Source: Deltaproteobacteria bacterium
Lineage (GTDB): Bacteria; Desulfobacterota; BSN033; UBA1163
NCBI GenBank assembly: GCA_016875195.1
Contig: VGRY01000009.1
Span: 22,031-86,030 of the forward strand
Direction: 5' to 3'
Length of the DNA: 64,000 nucleotides
Shown here piece by piece: positions 27,293 through 36,128 of this stretch. The position numbers and the translations under genes are program-made. Below the pieces are notes generated by a model. That model saw nothing but the letters and a program-made list of their open reading frames with translations. It was not told the DNA's origin and searched no databases. Numbering within the stretch: position 1 is the stretch's first letter; each line of letters opens with the position of its first letter.

Positions 27293-29170
27293 ATGAGTGT
27301 GTTCAATCAATGGTTTCGAGGGACCACCCTGCTGGCGGTAGGCTGGCTTCTCTTCCAGTTTTACATCATCTTTTATCCTCAAGTTCCGCTCATTCAGAAA
27401 CCGGTCCATGTGGCCTTTGCCCTCGCCTTCTGTTTTTTAGTATTCCCTCTTTCCAAGGGAGCCCTGGGAAAGAAACTGAGATGGCTTGACTGGATTGGCA
27501 TCGTTGTTTCCTGTCTCATCGGAATTTACTTCGTTGCCGATCAGACACGGATACTTTACCGGATGACCTTCATCGAAGATGTGCTGCTTCGAGATTATGT
27601 GGGATGCATCCTGCTCACCCTGATGTTGCTCGAGGGGACGAGGAGGACAACCGGGATGGGCCTTGTTTACGTGCTCATCTTCTTCCTTGCTTATAGCTTC
27701 CTTGGACCCTGGTTCCCAGGGTGGCTCAAATTCAAGGGAATCAACTTGAGCCAATTAACAGAAGTCCTCTTTCTGAGCGACAATGGAATCTTCGGGATTC
27801 CCACAGGCGTCTCCGTGGATTACCTCTTTTACTTCGTTCTCTTTGGTTCTCTTTTCGGTGCATCAGGGGGAGGACAGCTCTTCACAGACCTCGGACTGAA
27901 GGTGACCTCGAAGACCAAAGGTGGGCCTGCCAAGGCCTCGGTAATTTCAAGCGGCCTCTTTGGGATGATTTCGGGCAGCGCCGTGGCCAATGTCACTGTA
28001 GATGGCATCTTCACAATCCCCTTGATGAAAAAAGCCGGTTACTCTTCTGCCGAGGCAGGGGCCATTGAAGCGATCTCCTCAACGGGTGGGCAATTGATGC
28101 CACCGGTCATGGGTGCAGGGGCTTTTATCATGGCCGAGATGCTAGGGATGCCTTATTTCGACGTGGCCAAATCTGCTGCTCTTCCTGCGGTGGCTTTCTA
28201 TCTTTCTTTATTTTTGATTATTGATTTCAAGGCCAGGAAAACGGGTATCGGATCGCTCAGCGACGAACAGGCCCAAATTCAGATCCGCGTTCTGCCCCGC
28301 CTGTATCTCCTTTTTCCGGTGATCCTTCTCGTCTACTTCATCGCTAATGATTATTCTGTCACTTGGGCCATCGTCTGGACGATCGTGGCGCTGATTGTCG
28401 TGAGTTACTTTCAAAAGGAAACCCGTTTGACTCCCGCCCGCTTCATGCAAGGATGCCTGGATGGAGTCAAACAAGTGACGCAGGTGGCCGTTCCGATCGG
28501 AGGTATTGGAATCATCATCGGGGTCACGGTTCAGTCCGGCCTCGCCATGAAATTCTCGAGCATGTTAATGGATATTACAGGGGGGAATATTCTCCTGACC
28601 TACTTCATGGTTATTGTCGGATGTATCATCCTCGGCATGGGGCTTCCGACAGTGGCAGCCTATATGATCGGGGCGATTCTCTTTGTTCCTCCTTTGATTG
28701 ATTTTGGGCTCACCCCTTTGGCTGCTCACCTCTTTGTTTTCTATTACTCTGTCCTCTCCATGATCACACCCCCTGTAGCATTGGCCGCTTATGCTGCAGC
28801 CGGACTGGCCAACGAGAGCGTCAGCAAGGTTGGATGGACCGCCTTCCGTTTGAGCCTGGTCATTTTTCTTATCCCTTTTGTCTTCATATACGATCCAGGG
28901 ATGCTCTTCCAAGGACCACTAAGTGGAATCCTGATCGCCTCTTTGACGACTGTGTTCGGAATCACGACCTGGGCTGCCTTCGTGGTGGGCTACTTCCTGG
29001 GATCCCTTAATCCGATTGAGAGGGGACTTTTTCTGATCGTTTCTCTGGGCCTAATCGCCCCCACTGTCGCAGGCACGTGGATACCGAGTCTTATCCTGTT
29101 CATCCTTCTCGTCGCTTGGCGCTTCTTCCGAAGTCGCCTCCACAGGTCCTTCCCCAGGCGGGCTCCTTAG
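27293..29170 (+). CDS. TRAP transporter fused permease (DctQ-DctM fusion, TAXI type)
   Basis: This 625-residue integral membrane protein fuses the four-helix small subunit and the large channel subunit into one chain, as in TAXI-type TRAP importers. Family stretches include GASGGGQLFTDLGLK, SGLFGMISGSAVANVTVDG, GGQLMPPVMGAGAFIMAEM and FYYSVLSMITPPVALAAYAA. AAGGGAAGG lies before the ATG. The partner receptor follows 118 bp downstream. Unlike the two DctPQM systems in this window, this importer needs only two genes. Confidence 0.93.
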   Translation: MSVFNQWFRGTTLLAVGWLLFQFYIIFYPQVPLIQKPVHVAFALAFCFLVFPLSKGALGKKLRWLDWIGIVVSCLIGIYFVADQTRILYRMTFIEDVLLRDYVGCILLTLMLLEGTRRTTGMGLVYVLIFFLAYSFLGPWFPGWLKFKGINLSQLTEVLFLSDNGIFGIPTGVSVDYLFYFVLFGSLFGASGGGQLFTDLGLKVTSKTKGGPAKASVISSGLFGMISGSAVANVTVDGIFTIPLMKKAGYSSAEAGAIEAISSTGGQLMPPVMGAGAFIMAEMLGMPYFDVAKSAALPAVAFYLSLFLIIDFKARKTGIGSLSDEQAQIQIRVLPRLYLLFPVILLVYFIANDYSVTWAIVWTIVALIVVSYFQKETRLTPARFMQGCLDGVKQVTQVAVPIGGIGIIIGVTVQSGLAMKFSSMLMDITGGNILLTYFMVIVGCIILGMGLPTVAAYMIGAILFVPPLIDFGLTPLAAHLFVFYYSVLSMITPPVALAAYAAAGLANESVSKVGWTAFRLSLVIFLIPFVFIYDPGMLFQGPLSGILIASLTTVFGITTWAAFVVGYFLGSLNPIERGLFLIVSLGLIAPTVAGTWIPSLILFILLVAWRFFRSRLHRSFPRRAP

Positions 29171-29288
29171 TCCCTTATCATTATAAGGATTGACTTTGTT
29201 GTTACCTTTTTATATTATACATACATACCATCAGGGAAGAAATCATGCTTATTGGCAGGATCCCTCAATGACTAAAAAGGAGGAGATT

Positions 29289-30320
29289 ATGGGACACACA
29301 AAAAAGATTTTTATCGGAATGTCTGTATTTTTGGCTTTTCTGTTTGCTCTCACTCTCATAGGGTCTCCGGCAAATGGTGCAGAGCTGAAGGAACCAGTGA
29401 AATTCACCTTTGCCTCTATGCCCCTGGGCAGCAGCTGGTACGTCTACGCGGCCACACTGGCCCAAATGCTGAAGAAAGAGATTCCGGAGGGGTCGAACAT
29501 TGACGTTCTTCCACAGAGCGGAGGCATCGGGAATCCCCTCCTGGTCGGCCAAGGGAAAGCAGACGTGGGGCTTTCGAATGTGGTCACCGCCAAATGGGCT
29601 TACGAAGGATGGGACATGTACAAGGGGAAGCAGGTGAAGAACATTCGCGCTCTGGCAGGCGGCCTGAACTGGGTCTTTGCCGTGGTCATTTTCAAGGAGG
29701 ATTTTATCAAGAAGACAGGGTTGGATTCGATCGAGAAGATCGTGGCCAAGAAATATCCGGTGCGTTACATTTCTAAAACCCCGGGATCTCTTGCCATCCC
29801 TGTAGCCGAGATCATTTTTTCCGCCCACGGCGTCAAGGTGGACGATATCAAGACCTGGGGCGGTTCGGTGACTTTTGCCTCTCCGGAGGCCATCACGGCG
29901 ACCCTACGTGACTGGCGGGCTGATATCAGCATCGATGTGGTCCCGCCGGGACAGCCCGCGGTATCAGAGCTTGCCCTGACAGCAAATGTCCGCTTCCTCC
30001 ACCTGTCGGACAAGGAGAGGGCCAAGTTGAACGAGATGGGACTGGCCAACGACACCATGGCCCCCAATTCGTTCAAGAGCCAGGACTATGAGATTCGGAC
30101 GGTGAACCCCGGGACTGTCATCATCGCGAACGAAAATGTTTCGAATGACCTCGCCTATGTCATCACAAAAAAGATCTGCGAAGGGAAAGAGGAGCTTGTC
30201 AAAGCCCACGCTTCCATCAAGCCCTTCGATCCGCCAACAGCCTGGAAGCCAGAGAAGACGGGTGTCCCCCTTCATCCCGGCGCAATCAAATATTATAAAG
30301 AGAAGGGTTGGATGAAATAA
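29289..30320 (+). CDS. TAXI-family TRAP substrate-binding protein
   Basis: This periplasmic receptor of the TAXI family partners the fused permease. ATG 29289 is chosen because AAAAAGGAGGAG precedes it and a clear signal peptide follows (KKIFIGMSVFLAFLFALTLIG, cleavage near NGA). The upstream in-frame extension to 29190 lacks these. The mature protein of about 315 residues shows the TAXI features SSWYVYAATLAQMLKK, DVLPQSGGIGNPLLVGQGKA (compare the family GGS-x-N-x-G-ADx3 region) and KTPGSLAIPVAEI. A terminator follows 34 bp after the stop. Confidence 0.92.
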   Translation: MGHTKKIFIGMSVFLAFLFALTLIGSPANGAELKEPVKFTFASMPLGSSWYVYAATLAQMLKKEIPEGSNIDVLPQSGGIGNPLLVGQGKADVGLSNVVTAKWAYEGWDMYKGKQVKNIRALAGGLNWVFAVVIFKEDFIKKTGLDSIEKIVAKKYPVRYISKTPGSLAIPVAEIIFSAHGVKVDDIKTWGGSVTFASPEAITATLRDWRADISIDVVPPGQPAVSELALTANVRFLHLSDKERAKLNEMGLANDTMAPNSFKSQDYEIRTVNPGTVIIANENVSNDLAYVITKKICEGKEELVKAHASIKPFDPPTAWKPEKTGVPLHPGAIKYYKEKGWMK

Positions 30321-30353
30321 ATCCAGCAGTGTGTGGTCTTTCTCACATCGAAA

Positions 30354-30399
30354 GGGCGAGTGGCCCTTACAAAGAGGGTCCTCGCCCCTTACCTTTTTT
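30354..30399 (+). terminator. Rho-independent terminator after the TAXI-TRAP genes
   Basis: Arms GGGCGAG (30354-30360) and CTCGCCC (30381-30387) enclose a 20-base loop that contains a second small stem (GGCCCTT/AGAGGGT). TTACC and six Ts follow. It closes the plus-strand set 26209-30320. Confidence 0.75.
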
Positions 30400-30569
30400 G
30401 TGACCTCTGCCGTGATGAGATTCGAGATCCCTTCGCCCCGGTTTTGTGACGATAGACCTGGCACCCGCAAGCGACAAAATCGTTAATTCACTACGGATAC
30501 GTAGGGTACCTGTCTGAGGGTAGGCAGAGAAACGATCCACATCATCTCTTAACGGACGGGGAGAGAGCA

Positions 30570-31069
30570 ATGGCAAAAGACCTGGGGAGCTATCTATATT
30601 GATGAGAGAAGAGATGCTCGGGGAACTTTTGGTGGTTCGGGAGGCGGTCGGGATTCACCATGAAACAACCGCCCGGGTAGAGGGAGAGGAGCGGGAAACC
30701 AGGAACCCCTTTTTTTTGAAAAGGTCCCTTCACCGAATTTACCGGATATGCAGCTGGCCTTCGAAAGAGACCGGTCCTGATGGTGAAAACCCTCTGTATG
30801 CGAAAAGACGCGATCTATCGCGATTTGATTGCTGGAGCTAATGAATACCTATTACCCGTCTCCGGTCGAGAGAAGCTAACTTTATGGATCTGGCCCGCTC
30901 TATCTCGCCTAAGGTCCCATTTGGTTTTTCTTCCTCTCACGGGATCGGGGAGATTTCATTGCCATATCTCTCTGGAAAACAGAGAGAGGGGCAGGTGAAT
31001 CAGATCGGGGTTGCCCTCCTCGGGGCGGACTCCATGTTAAAACGTGTGATCGTCGTTAACACCATTTAA
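30570..31069 (+). pseudogene. UbiD-family decarboxylase remnant (frameshifts and internal deletion)
   Basis: Three pieces match successive parts of UbiD decarboxylases (prenyl-FMN enzymes of about 450-480 residues). Piece 1: ATG 30570 behind GGGGAGAGAG reads MAKDLGSYLY, then shifts frame near 30600 to MLGELLVVREAVGIHHETTA. Piece 2, from about 30780 in a third frame, reads RKDAIYRDLIAGANEYLL and FLPLTGSGRFHCHISLE, which are near the C-terminus of intact proteins, so roughly 300 codons are missing. Piece 3, after a shift near 30980, reads KQREGQVNQIGVALLGADSM and KRVIVVNTI before a stop. It follows the terminator of the DHDPS/TAXI set. The function is lost. Confidence 0.65.
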
Positions 31070-31191
31070 TGCACAGTTTCGAAAGAAGTGTAGATCGATT
31101 TTCCATTAAGCCTATATCCAATAGGTAGCGTCTTAATCCCCGAAATAAGATCTCTGTCCCGCGGATAATAAACTGCTACAGGCAACGTGCT

Positions 31192-32088
31192 TCATCGTTT
31201 CGTATCCGACTTTCCCATTCGGCGGAGTTCCCGGATCACAGCAGAAGTATCAAGATCACCTTCACCGACCGCAATGCACTGCTCCAGGATCTTCTTGTGC
31301 AACTGGGCCAGCGGTAATTCCTGCCCCAACCGGTCCGCGTACTCAAGTATAATTCGGAGATCCTTGTGGTGCTGCGTAATCCGAGATTGTGGGGTGAAGT
31401 CCCCGCACAGCATCTTTTTGCCTTTCACATCCATGGCAGCCGAGTAAGCAGGGGTTGTCCTGGCCATGGCCATGAATGTTTCAAGATCAAGTCCAAGGCG
31501 CTCTGCGAAAACGAGGCCCTCGGCCAATGCGAGCCGGTTGAGCCCGAGAATCAGGTTACTGGCGAGCTTAGCCCGGGAGCCAGCGCCCGGCCTGCCCAGG
31601 TAGTAATGTTTTTCGGAGAGAATCTGGAATAGGTCGAGGCAAAATTCATAGGCAGTTCGCTCGCCGCCAACCAGGATAACGCCCTGACGTCTTCGGATCT
31701 GCTCGCTGGAGCCGGAGATGGGTGCATCGAGAAGGTGGACCCCCCGTTCGGACAATTGGCAGGCCAGGGCCTCGGTCCGCTCCGGCTCCCCAGTGGTGGT
31801 GTCGATGATGACACGCAGGCCCGAGCCAGCTTCAAGTAAACCGCCGGGGCCGAGGACGACTTCCTCCACGGCGTCGGAGTCTGTAAGAGAGAGAACCACC
31901 CGGTTCGCTGCACAGGCGATCTCGCCGAGAGATTCAGCGGCCCGTCCACCGAGGCGTTCGAGTTCCCGGCGCTTCAGCTCACGGCGGGCAAAGCCGATCA
32001 CGACGAAGCCGTTTGCCAGCAAATTCTCGGCGAGTGCGGTCCCGACCAAGCCGATGCCGACCAAGCCAACCGTCTTTCCCGGATCCAT
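31192..32088 (-). CDS. 3-hydroxyisobutyrate dehydrogenase family oxidoreductase
   Basis: This 298-residue NAD(P)-dependent beta-hydroxyacid dehydrogenase starts with the Rossmann motif VGLVGIGLVGTALAENLL. It then shows DAPISGSSEQIRRRQGVILV (the DAPVSGG substrate loop, slightly changed), and the catalytic lysine region GSRAKLASNLILG. Members oxidise 3-hydroxyisobutyrate, tartronate semialdehyde, glycerate or related acids. It faces the UbiD remnant tail to tail. Local base composition is richer in GC than the flanking repeats, which may indicate a separate origin. Confidence 0.88.
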   Translation of the reverse strand: MDPGKTVGLVGIGLVGTALAENLLANGFVVIGFARRELKRRELERLGGRAAESLGEIACAANRVVLSLTDSDAVEEVVLGPGGLLEAGSGLRVIIDTTTGEPERTEALACQLSERGVHLLDAPISGSSEQIRRRQGVILVGGERTAYEFCLDLFQILSEKHYYLGRPGAGSRAKLASNLILGLNRLALAEGLVFAERLGLDLETFMAMARTTPAYSAAMDVKGKKMLCGDFTPQSRITQHHKDLRIILEYADRLGQELPLAQLHKKILEQCIAVGEGDLDTSAVIRELRRMGKSDTKR

Positions 32089-32546
32089 AATACAGTTTCT
32101 TCCTGTCCTCCACGCGATACAATTTTCTGCATATTATCATAACCCGTTGATGCTCGCAAGCACGTCCTAAATGGAGTGGCCTTCAAAGGGAAAATATTCT
32201 TAAAAATTAACCCCTCTTGCTGATTTTAGTTTGCTTTTACGTCGAACTGTAAATTGAAAAAGGAATTACAAGGAAGAAAGTCAGTATGGAACCACCCCAA
32301 TATAATGATGATCTTTTGGGTCTTCAAAAGCGAGGATTTTTTGCCACTATACGCCCTATCCAATGAATTACGATCTGAGAAACAAGTTTACCCCTGGGCT
32401 CGTTCAGTTGTTTACCGTTTGAAGTATTGCATGGTGGTGTAATTTGCCAGAACGAGGAAGGACGAGCTGCGAAATGAGGTTTGGGATTTTATGGTAGAGC
32501 GTTACTCTCGAACAATAAATCTAAAGCTCATCGCCGGGAAGCGGAA
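32089..32546. other. Intergenic region with repeat R5 copy 2
   Basis: Positions 32318-32500 match the R5 half of the composite repeat at 23738-23912 (shared GGCACTATACGCCC-like start, ACGATCTGAGAAACAAGTTT, CGAGGAAGGACGAGCTGCG). The match stops where R4 begins in the composite copy. The remainder shows nothing recognisable. Confidence 0.6.
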
Positions 32547-32858
32547 TTAACGGACGGCTATCCGCCGCCCCGTTGAATGAATTGATGGATGATTATTTAC
32601 CTCTCCTGATTTCAAAGGATATTTTTGAGGATTTTCGAGGTTATCAATTTCGAGATCAACATCCAATTCTGGCCAATATAAATGATACCCGTGAAGCAAC
32701 TGAACGTTTTGTATGGAATTCAATGTTTGACCTTTAAAATAAGGATAATCTTTGTAACTTAAAAAGTATTCCTTTTCTTTTACAAAAATCCATATCCCAA
32801 AGGGGGTTATATTTTCAACGCTTACTGAAATGTTTTTGCCATGCCTTAATGATTTCAT
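32547..32858 (-). CDS. DUF2442-like protein
   Basis: This protein of 103 residues starts at ATG 32858 behind GAGGAGCACAG. The middle resembles DUF2442: GIWIFVKEKEYFLSYKDYPY, then IQNVQLLHGYHLYWPELDVD and a YPL segment. DUF2442 proteins usually pair with DUF4160 partners, probably as toxin-antitoxin-like modules, and the upstream overlapping frame is such a partner. The last 15 residues (STGRRIAVR) are probably an extension into non-family sequence. No function is established for the family. Confidence 0.6.
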   Translation of the reverse strand: MKSLRHGKNISVSVENITPFGIWIFVKEKEYFLSYKDYPYFKGQTLNSIQNVQLLHGYHLYWPELDVDLEIDNLENPQKYPLKSGEVNNHPSIHSTGRRIAVR

Positions 32859-33015
32859 CTCTGTGCTCCTCGACAATATTTTGAATTCCTTTTAACCTTC
32901 TTGGATTCAAACCGTGAGATACGGCAAATGATGTTATGGGTTCAAGCCAGAATTTAGCTTCTCCGTCTTCCGCCCTCTCCCACCAGGGGAGAGGGTGAAG
33001 TTTTTTCTCCGGCAA
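32815..33015 (-). pseudogene. DUF4160-like remnant, N-terminal half replaced by a palindromic repeat
   Basis: The last 45 residues read GEAKFWLEPITSFAVSHGL, then RRLKGIQNIVEEHRDEIIKA, the C-terminal half of DUF4160. The N-terminal half with its HVHV-type motif is absent. Instead the frame begins at TTG 33015 and runs through the palindrome at 32973-32995 (LHPLPWWERAEDGE). The gene was therefore probably truncated by insertion of that repeat. It overlaps the start of the DUF2442-like gene by 44 bp. Confidence 0.6.
32973..32995. repeat. Short palindromic repeat inside the DUF4160 remnant
   Basis: CCCTCTCCC and GGGAGAGGG are perfect inverted arms around ACCAG. This type of CCCTCTCCC palindrome is a common intergenic repeat. 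Here it lies inside a reading frame. Confidence 0.6.
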
Positions 33016-33019
33016 TCTA

Positions 33020-33790
33020 TTACGGTCGTTTCATGTCATCGAGGGTTGATTTTGAACCACTGTACATAAAGCTGATATCTGTGGAGCAGGCCAAGACGGT
33101 CATTCCTTTTGCACGCCACTGCCTGATAGCCTCTGTATTTCCGATGTGAATACCCGAGGCTTTGCCTCTCTTCTTGGTGGCCTCAACCACCTTATCGATG
33201 GCTTGTGTCAATATCTCGGATCCCATCTGGTCCGGGATACCGAGAGAGATAGAGAGGTCATTCGGACCGATCAAACCGACATCGATCCCCTCTATGCCGA
33301 GAATCGAATCGATATTATTAATCGCTTCCTTTGTTTCAATCTGCGCCACAATCAGAGTGTTTTCATTGGTTTCTTTCATAAAGTCGAGGGTTTTCACAAG
33401 TCTGTAATCAGTGTGTCCCATCTGGCCACCAAATCCCCGTTGTCCCAACGGAGTATATTTACTGTATCGGACGATCCTTTCTGCCTGCTCTTTGGTGGAG
33501 GTCATGGGAACCATGATTCCTTCAGCACCGGCATCGAGGACCCTTGAGATGAAAAAGGTTTCCAAGTGTGGAACCCGGATGACCGGAGCAATCCCAACAG
33601 ACTTGGCTCCACGAATCAGATCAGCTACGGTTTCCATGGAATAGTTTCCATGCTCCATATCAATGAAGGCGAAATCATACCCCGCTGCCGCAAAGATAGC
33701 CGGCGCTCCCGGGTCACGAGCCTGCCGTATCATCGTTCCATACACACACTCTCCTGACAGCACTCTCTTTCTTAAACCTGCCCACATCAT
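33020..33790 (-). CDS. HpcH/HpaI aldolase family protein
   Basis: This is a 256-residue class II (metal-dependent) aldolase of the HpcH/HpaI family, which cleaves 4-hydroxy-2-oxo acids into pyruvate or a related 2-oxoacid and an aldehyde. ATG 33790 sits behind GGGAGG; the longer frame to 33856 runs into the AT-rich repeat. Family features are FAFIDMEHGNYSMETVADL (metal and catalytic region), GAEGIMVPMTSTKEQAE, RGFGGQ near residue 125, and QIETKEAINNID with GLIGPNDLSISLG. It is the last gene of a minus-strand catabolic cluster starting at lacI. Confidence 0.88.
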   Translation of the reverse strand: MMWAGLRKRVLSGECVYGTMIRQARDPGAPAIFAAAGYDFAFIDMEHGNYSMETVADLIRGAKSVGIAPVIRVPHLETFFISRVLDAGAEGIMVPMTSTKEQAERIVRYSKYTPLGQRGFGGQMGHTDYRLVKTLDFMKETNENTLIVAQIETKEAINNIDSILGIEGIDVGLIGPNDLSISLGIPDQMGSEILTQAIDKVVEATKKRGKASGIHIGNTEAIRQWRAKGMTVLACSTDISFMYSGSKSTLDDMKRP

Positions 33791-33804
33791 ATAAACCTCC
33801 CAAA

Positions 33805-33955
33805 AAGCAAAAAGAAAAATTCGAAATTCGAATATCGAAATCCGAAACAATATCAAAATTCAAATGTCCAAATTTCCAAAAACAGGTATAATTTGTTTGG
33901 TATTTTGGTCATTCGAAATTGTTTCGAATTTCGGATTTCGTGCTTCGGATTTGAC
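33805..33955. repeat. AT-rich hairpin repeat, family R3 copy 2
   Basis: GAAATTCGAATATCGAAATCC on the left and TTTCGAATTTCGGATTTCG on the right are imperfect inverted copies, with CAAATGTCCAAATTTCC and ATTTTGGTCATTCGAAATT between. Words are shared with 8826-8975. It lies between the aldolase and DapA-like genes and may fold as a long hairpin in the transcript. Confidence 0.6.
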
Positions 33956-33959
33956 TCCT

Positions 33960-34844
33960 TCAAAGGAGTCCCATCTTCTTCAATATCTCTCTCAATTCAT
34001 CTTTGGCTTTGGGAGAGATTCCGCCCACCGGAGGCATGCCGACCCCTGCCTCGATGCCCATCAGGTTGAGCGCCTCTTTAATGACGACAGGAAAGGTTCC
34101 CAGATCAAAGGCCAGCCTGAGGGGAGCGAGGCGATATTGTGCGGCGAGGGCTCTTTTGTGATCTCCCGCCATAAACGCCTCATAAATTTCTACGATAACT
34201 TTGGGCGCCACATTGGCTGTTGCTGCAATAGCCCCTTTCCCTCCATAGCAGAGCGTGCCATAGATCAGGGTGTCCCGTCCTGCGAGGACAGAGAATCTAT
34301 CTCCAGTTCTCCGGATATACTCAGCTGTGAGTGTGAGGTCTCCGGAAGAATCCTTAATGCCGACGATATTATCCACCTGAGAGGCACGGACAGCGAAGTC
34401 GGCTGAGATATTAACCCCTGTCCTTCCAACATTATTATAGAGAAGGACCGGCAGCCGCGTGGCTTTTGCAACGGCCGTGAAGAATTCCATCAACTCCGAA
34501 TCGTTGGGCTTGATGAAATAGGGCGTGACCACAGAGACAGCGCTGACTCCGGCGGCTTCTGCCATCTGTGTCAATGCAATGGCTTCGCGGGTCGTGATGG
34601 CGCCTGTTCCGGCATAAACCGGAACACGGCCCCTGGTTTCCTCGACCACGATCTCAATGATCCTTTTCTTCTCCTCAAAGGTGAGCGCATAGAACTCTCC
34701 CTGGCTTCCTACAGGAAAGAGGCCATGAACTCCTCCTTCAATGAGATAGTTGGTCAATTTCCGAAGGGCTGACTCATTGATCTTTCCCTCTTTGGTGATG
34801 GGTGTCACCATGGCCGGAATAATTCCTTTAGGTTGGAAATTCAT
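33960..34844 (-). CDS. 4-hydroxy-tetrahydrodipicolinate synthase-like (DapA family)
   Basis: This 294-residue Schiff-base lyase has the DapA landmarks KGIIPAMVTPI, GSQGEFYAL (GTTGE position), LLYNNVGRTGVNI with the Tyr-Asn-Asn and the Arg used by true DapA enzymes to hold a carboxylate, and VGIKDSSGD with the Schiff-base lysine. AACCTCCTCATG-type upstream sequence gives GAGGAGG before the ATG. Despite these residues, the location in a catabolic cluster (aldolase, URO-D-family protein, sugar ABC importer) suggests a keto-sugar-acid substrate; a housekeeping lysine-synthesis role is possible. Confidence 0.87.
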   Translation of the reverse strand: MNFQPKGIIPAMVTPITKEGKINESALRKLTNYLIEGGVHGLFPVGSQGEFYALTFEEKKRIIEIVVEETRGRVPVYAGTGAITTREAIALTQMAEAAGVSAVSVVTPYFIKPNDSELMEFFTAVAKATRLPVLLYNNVGRTGVNISADFAVRASQVDNIVGIKDSSGDLTLTAEYIRRTGDRFSVLAGRDTLIYGTLCYGGKGAIAATANVAPKVIVEIYEAFMAGDHKRALAAQYRLAPLRLAFDLGTFPVVIKEALNLMGIEAGVGMPPVGGISPKAKDELREILKKMGLL

Positions 34845-34876
34845 ATAAACCTCCTCATGGATGATTATGATTCGTA

Positions 34877-35103
34877 CCTAAATTGAGCGACTCATCCTAT
34901 CTCACAAGTGAGACAGAGATGCCTAAAACCCTTTTAGAATGCGATACGTCGGACATTTGGGTAATGAACCTTGGACGTTCACCAAACTGATGATGATGAA
35001 GCCGACCACATGGTTGATTCAACCAATCAAAGGTGATCGCTCTAAAAGGCTTTTCGGCCCCCCCGCCTCCCTTGTGAGGGATGAAAAAATCGCTCAATTT
35101 AGG
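34877..35103. mobile_element. MITE-like element R2 with 14-bp TIRs and 5-bp target duplication
   Basis: This 227-bp element is bounded by CCTAAATTGAGCGA (34877-34890) and its exact reverse complement TCGCTCAATTTAGG (35090-35103). TCGTA lies directly outside both ends (34872-34876 and 35104-35108), a target-site duplication. Inner sequence continues as imperfect inverted copies (CATCC...CACAAGTGAG against CCCTTGTGAGGGATG). It codes for nothing, and its right end supplies the last codons of the URO-D-family gene. Confidence 0.85.
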
Positions 35104-36128
35104 TCGTACTTTGCAAAATCTTCTAATGCCTTGGCCAAAGCCATCATGTTCTCCGGCTTGACATAATCAGGCACGGAGTTACCGCTGGAAACGATATATC
35201 CATAACCCGATCCGAGATCCCTTATCAAGTTTCGAACTTCCGCATACGTCTCTTCAGGCGTTCCCATTCCCAACGTGTTCAGGTTCACATTTCCGAGAAT
35301 GCAGACCCGTTTGCCAAATTTCTGCTTAAAGGCCCGGATGTCCATGCAATTTGGATCGATCGGGTGGATGCCACTGATCCCCAGAGAGAGTAAATCTTCT
35401 ATGATGGGATTGATCTCTCCGTCTGTATGAATCATCCATGGAACGGTGATGTCCTGACTCGCTTGCTTATAATAAGGAACAACCCATTGACGAAAAGAGG
35501 CTGGAGAAATAAAAGGTCCGCTGTTAAAAGCAAAATCGTCCGTCGTAAAAACTGCGTCCACTCCCATATCACAAACCCTTCGAATGACCTTTACAGACCA
35601 GTCCACATATGCCCGCATGACCGCATCGATCAATTCGGGATTAAGATACAGGGACTCCATGAAAGTCTGAAATCCAATGGAGATGAGAGCCGAAAGAAAT
35701 CCCAACCGCGTTGAAAAGATAACGGCAAACTCATCCTTCTTCTCAAAGAATGGCTTGATGGGTTCATAGAGAGAGTCATCTTCAGGATCGGGTAACGAAA
35801 ATCTCTTTTGGAAATCATCCATGGTCTTGATCAGACCATCTCCCACAAAGAGCTGCCCTTGTGCCCCCTTTTCAGCCTTAGAAAAAGTAGGAGGGGTGAG
35901 TCTAAAAGAGATGTTGTCCCGATGAAGAAGTCGGGACAGTTTTTTCTCTTCCTCTGGATGCCTTAAATTCAAACCTAGCTGGGGAATCGGCACAGGGGGA
36001 AGGGTCTGCCCGAGAAGTTTCTCTCCAATTTTCAATCCGATGGTCGTCTCCACATAGGGGACACGATCAACGGCCTCTCGCCTGAGAGCGGCAAGTACTC
36101 TTTCTTTTGGAAGCATTGTTTCAGTCAT
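35094..36128 (-). CDS. Uroporphyrinogen decarboxylase (URO-D) family protein
   Basis: This is a 344-residue protein of the URO-D/methyl-corrinoid methyltransferase superfamily with a TIM-barrel fold. It has ERVLAALRREAVDRVPYVE at the start, GVDAVFTTDDFAFNSGPFIS, MIHTDGEINPIIEDLLSLGI and GNVNLNTLGMGTPEETYAEV late. Members outside haem synthesis are often methyltransferases for corrinoids or thiols, or have unknown roles in sugar catabolism. The final codons and stop come from the R2 element; before insertion the frame would have ended KYES, so little was lost. It sits in the minus-strand catabolic cluster. Confidence 0.85.
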   Translation of the reverse strand: MTETMLPKERVLAALRREAVDRVPYVETTIGLKIGEKLLGQTLPPVPIPQLGLNLRHPEEEKKLSRLLHRDNISFRLTPPTFSKAEKGAQGQLFVGDGLIKTMDDFQKRFSLPDPEDDSLYEPIKPFFEKKDEFAVIFSTRLGFLSALISIGFQTFMESLYLNPELIDAVMRAYVDWSVKVIRRVCDMGVDAVFTTDDFAFNSGPFISPASFRQWVVPYYKQASQDITVPWMIHTDGEINPIIEDLLSLGISGIHPIDPNCMDIRAFKQKFGKRVCILGNVNLNTLGMGTPEETYAEVRNLIRDLGSGYGYIVSSGNSVPDYVKPENMMALAKALEDFAKYDLN

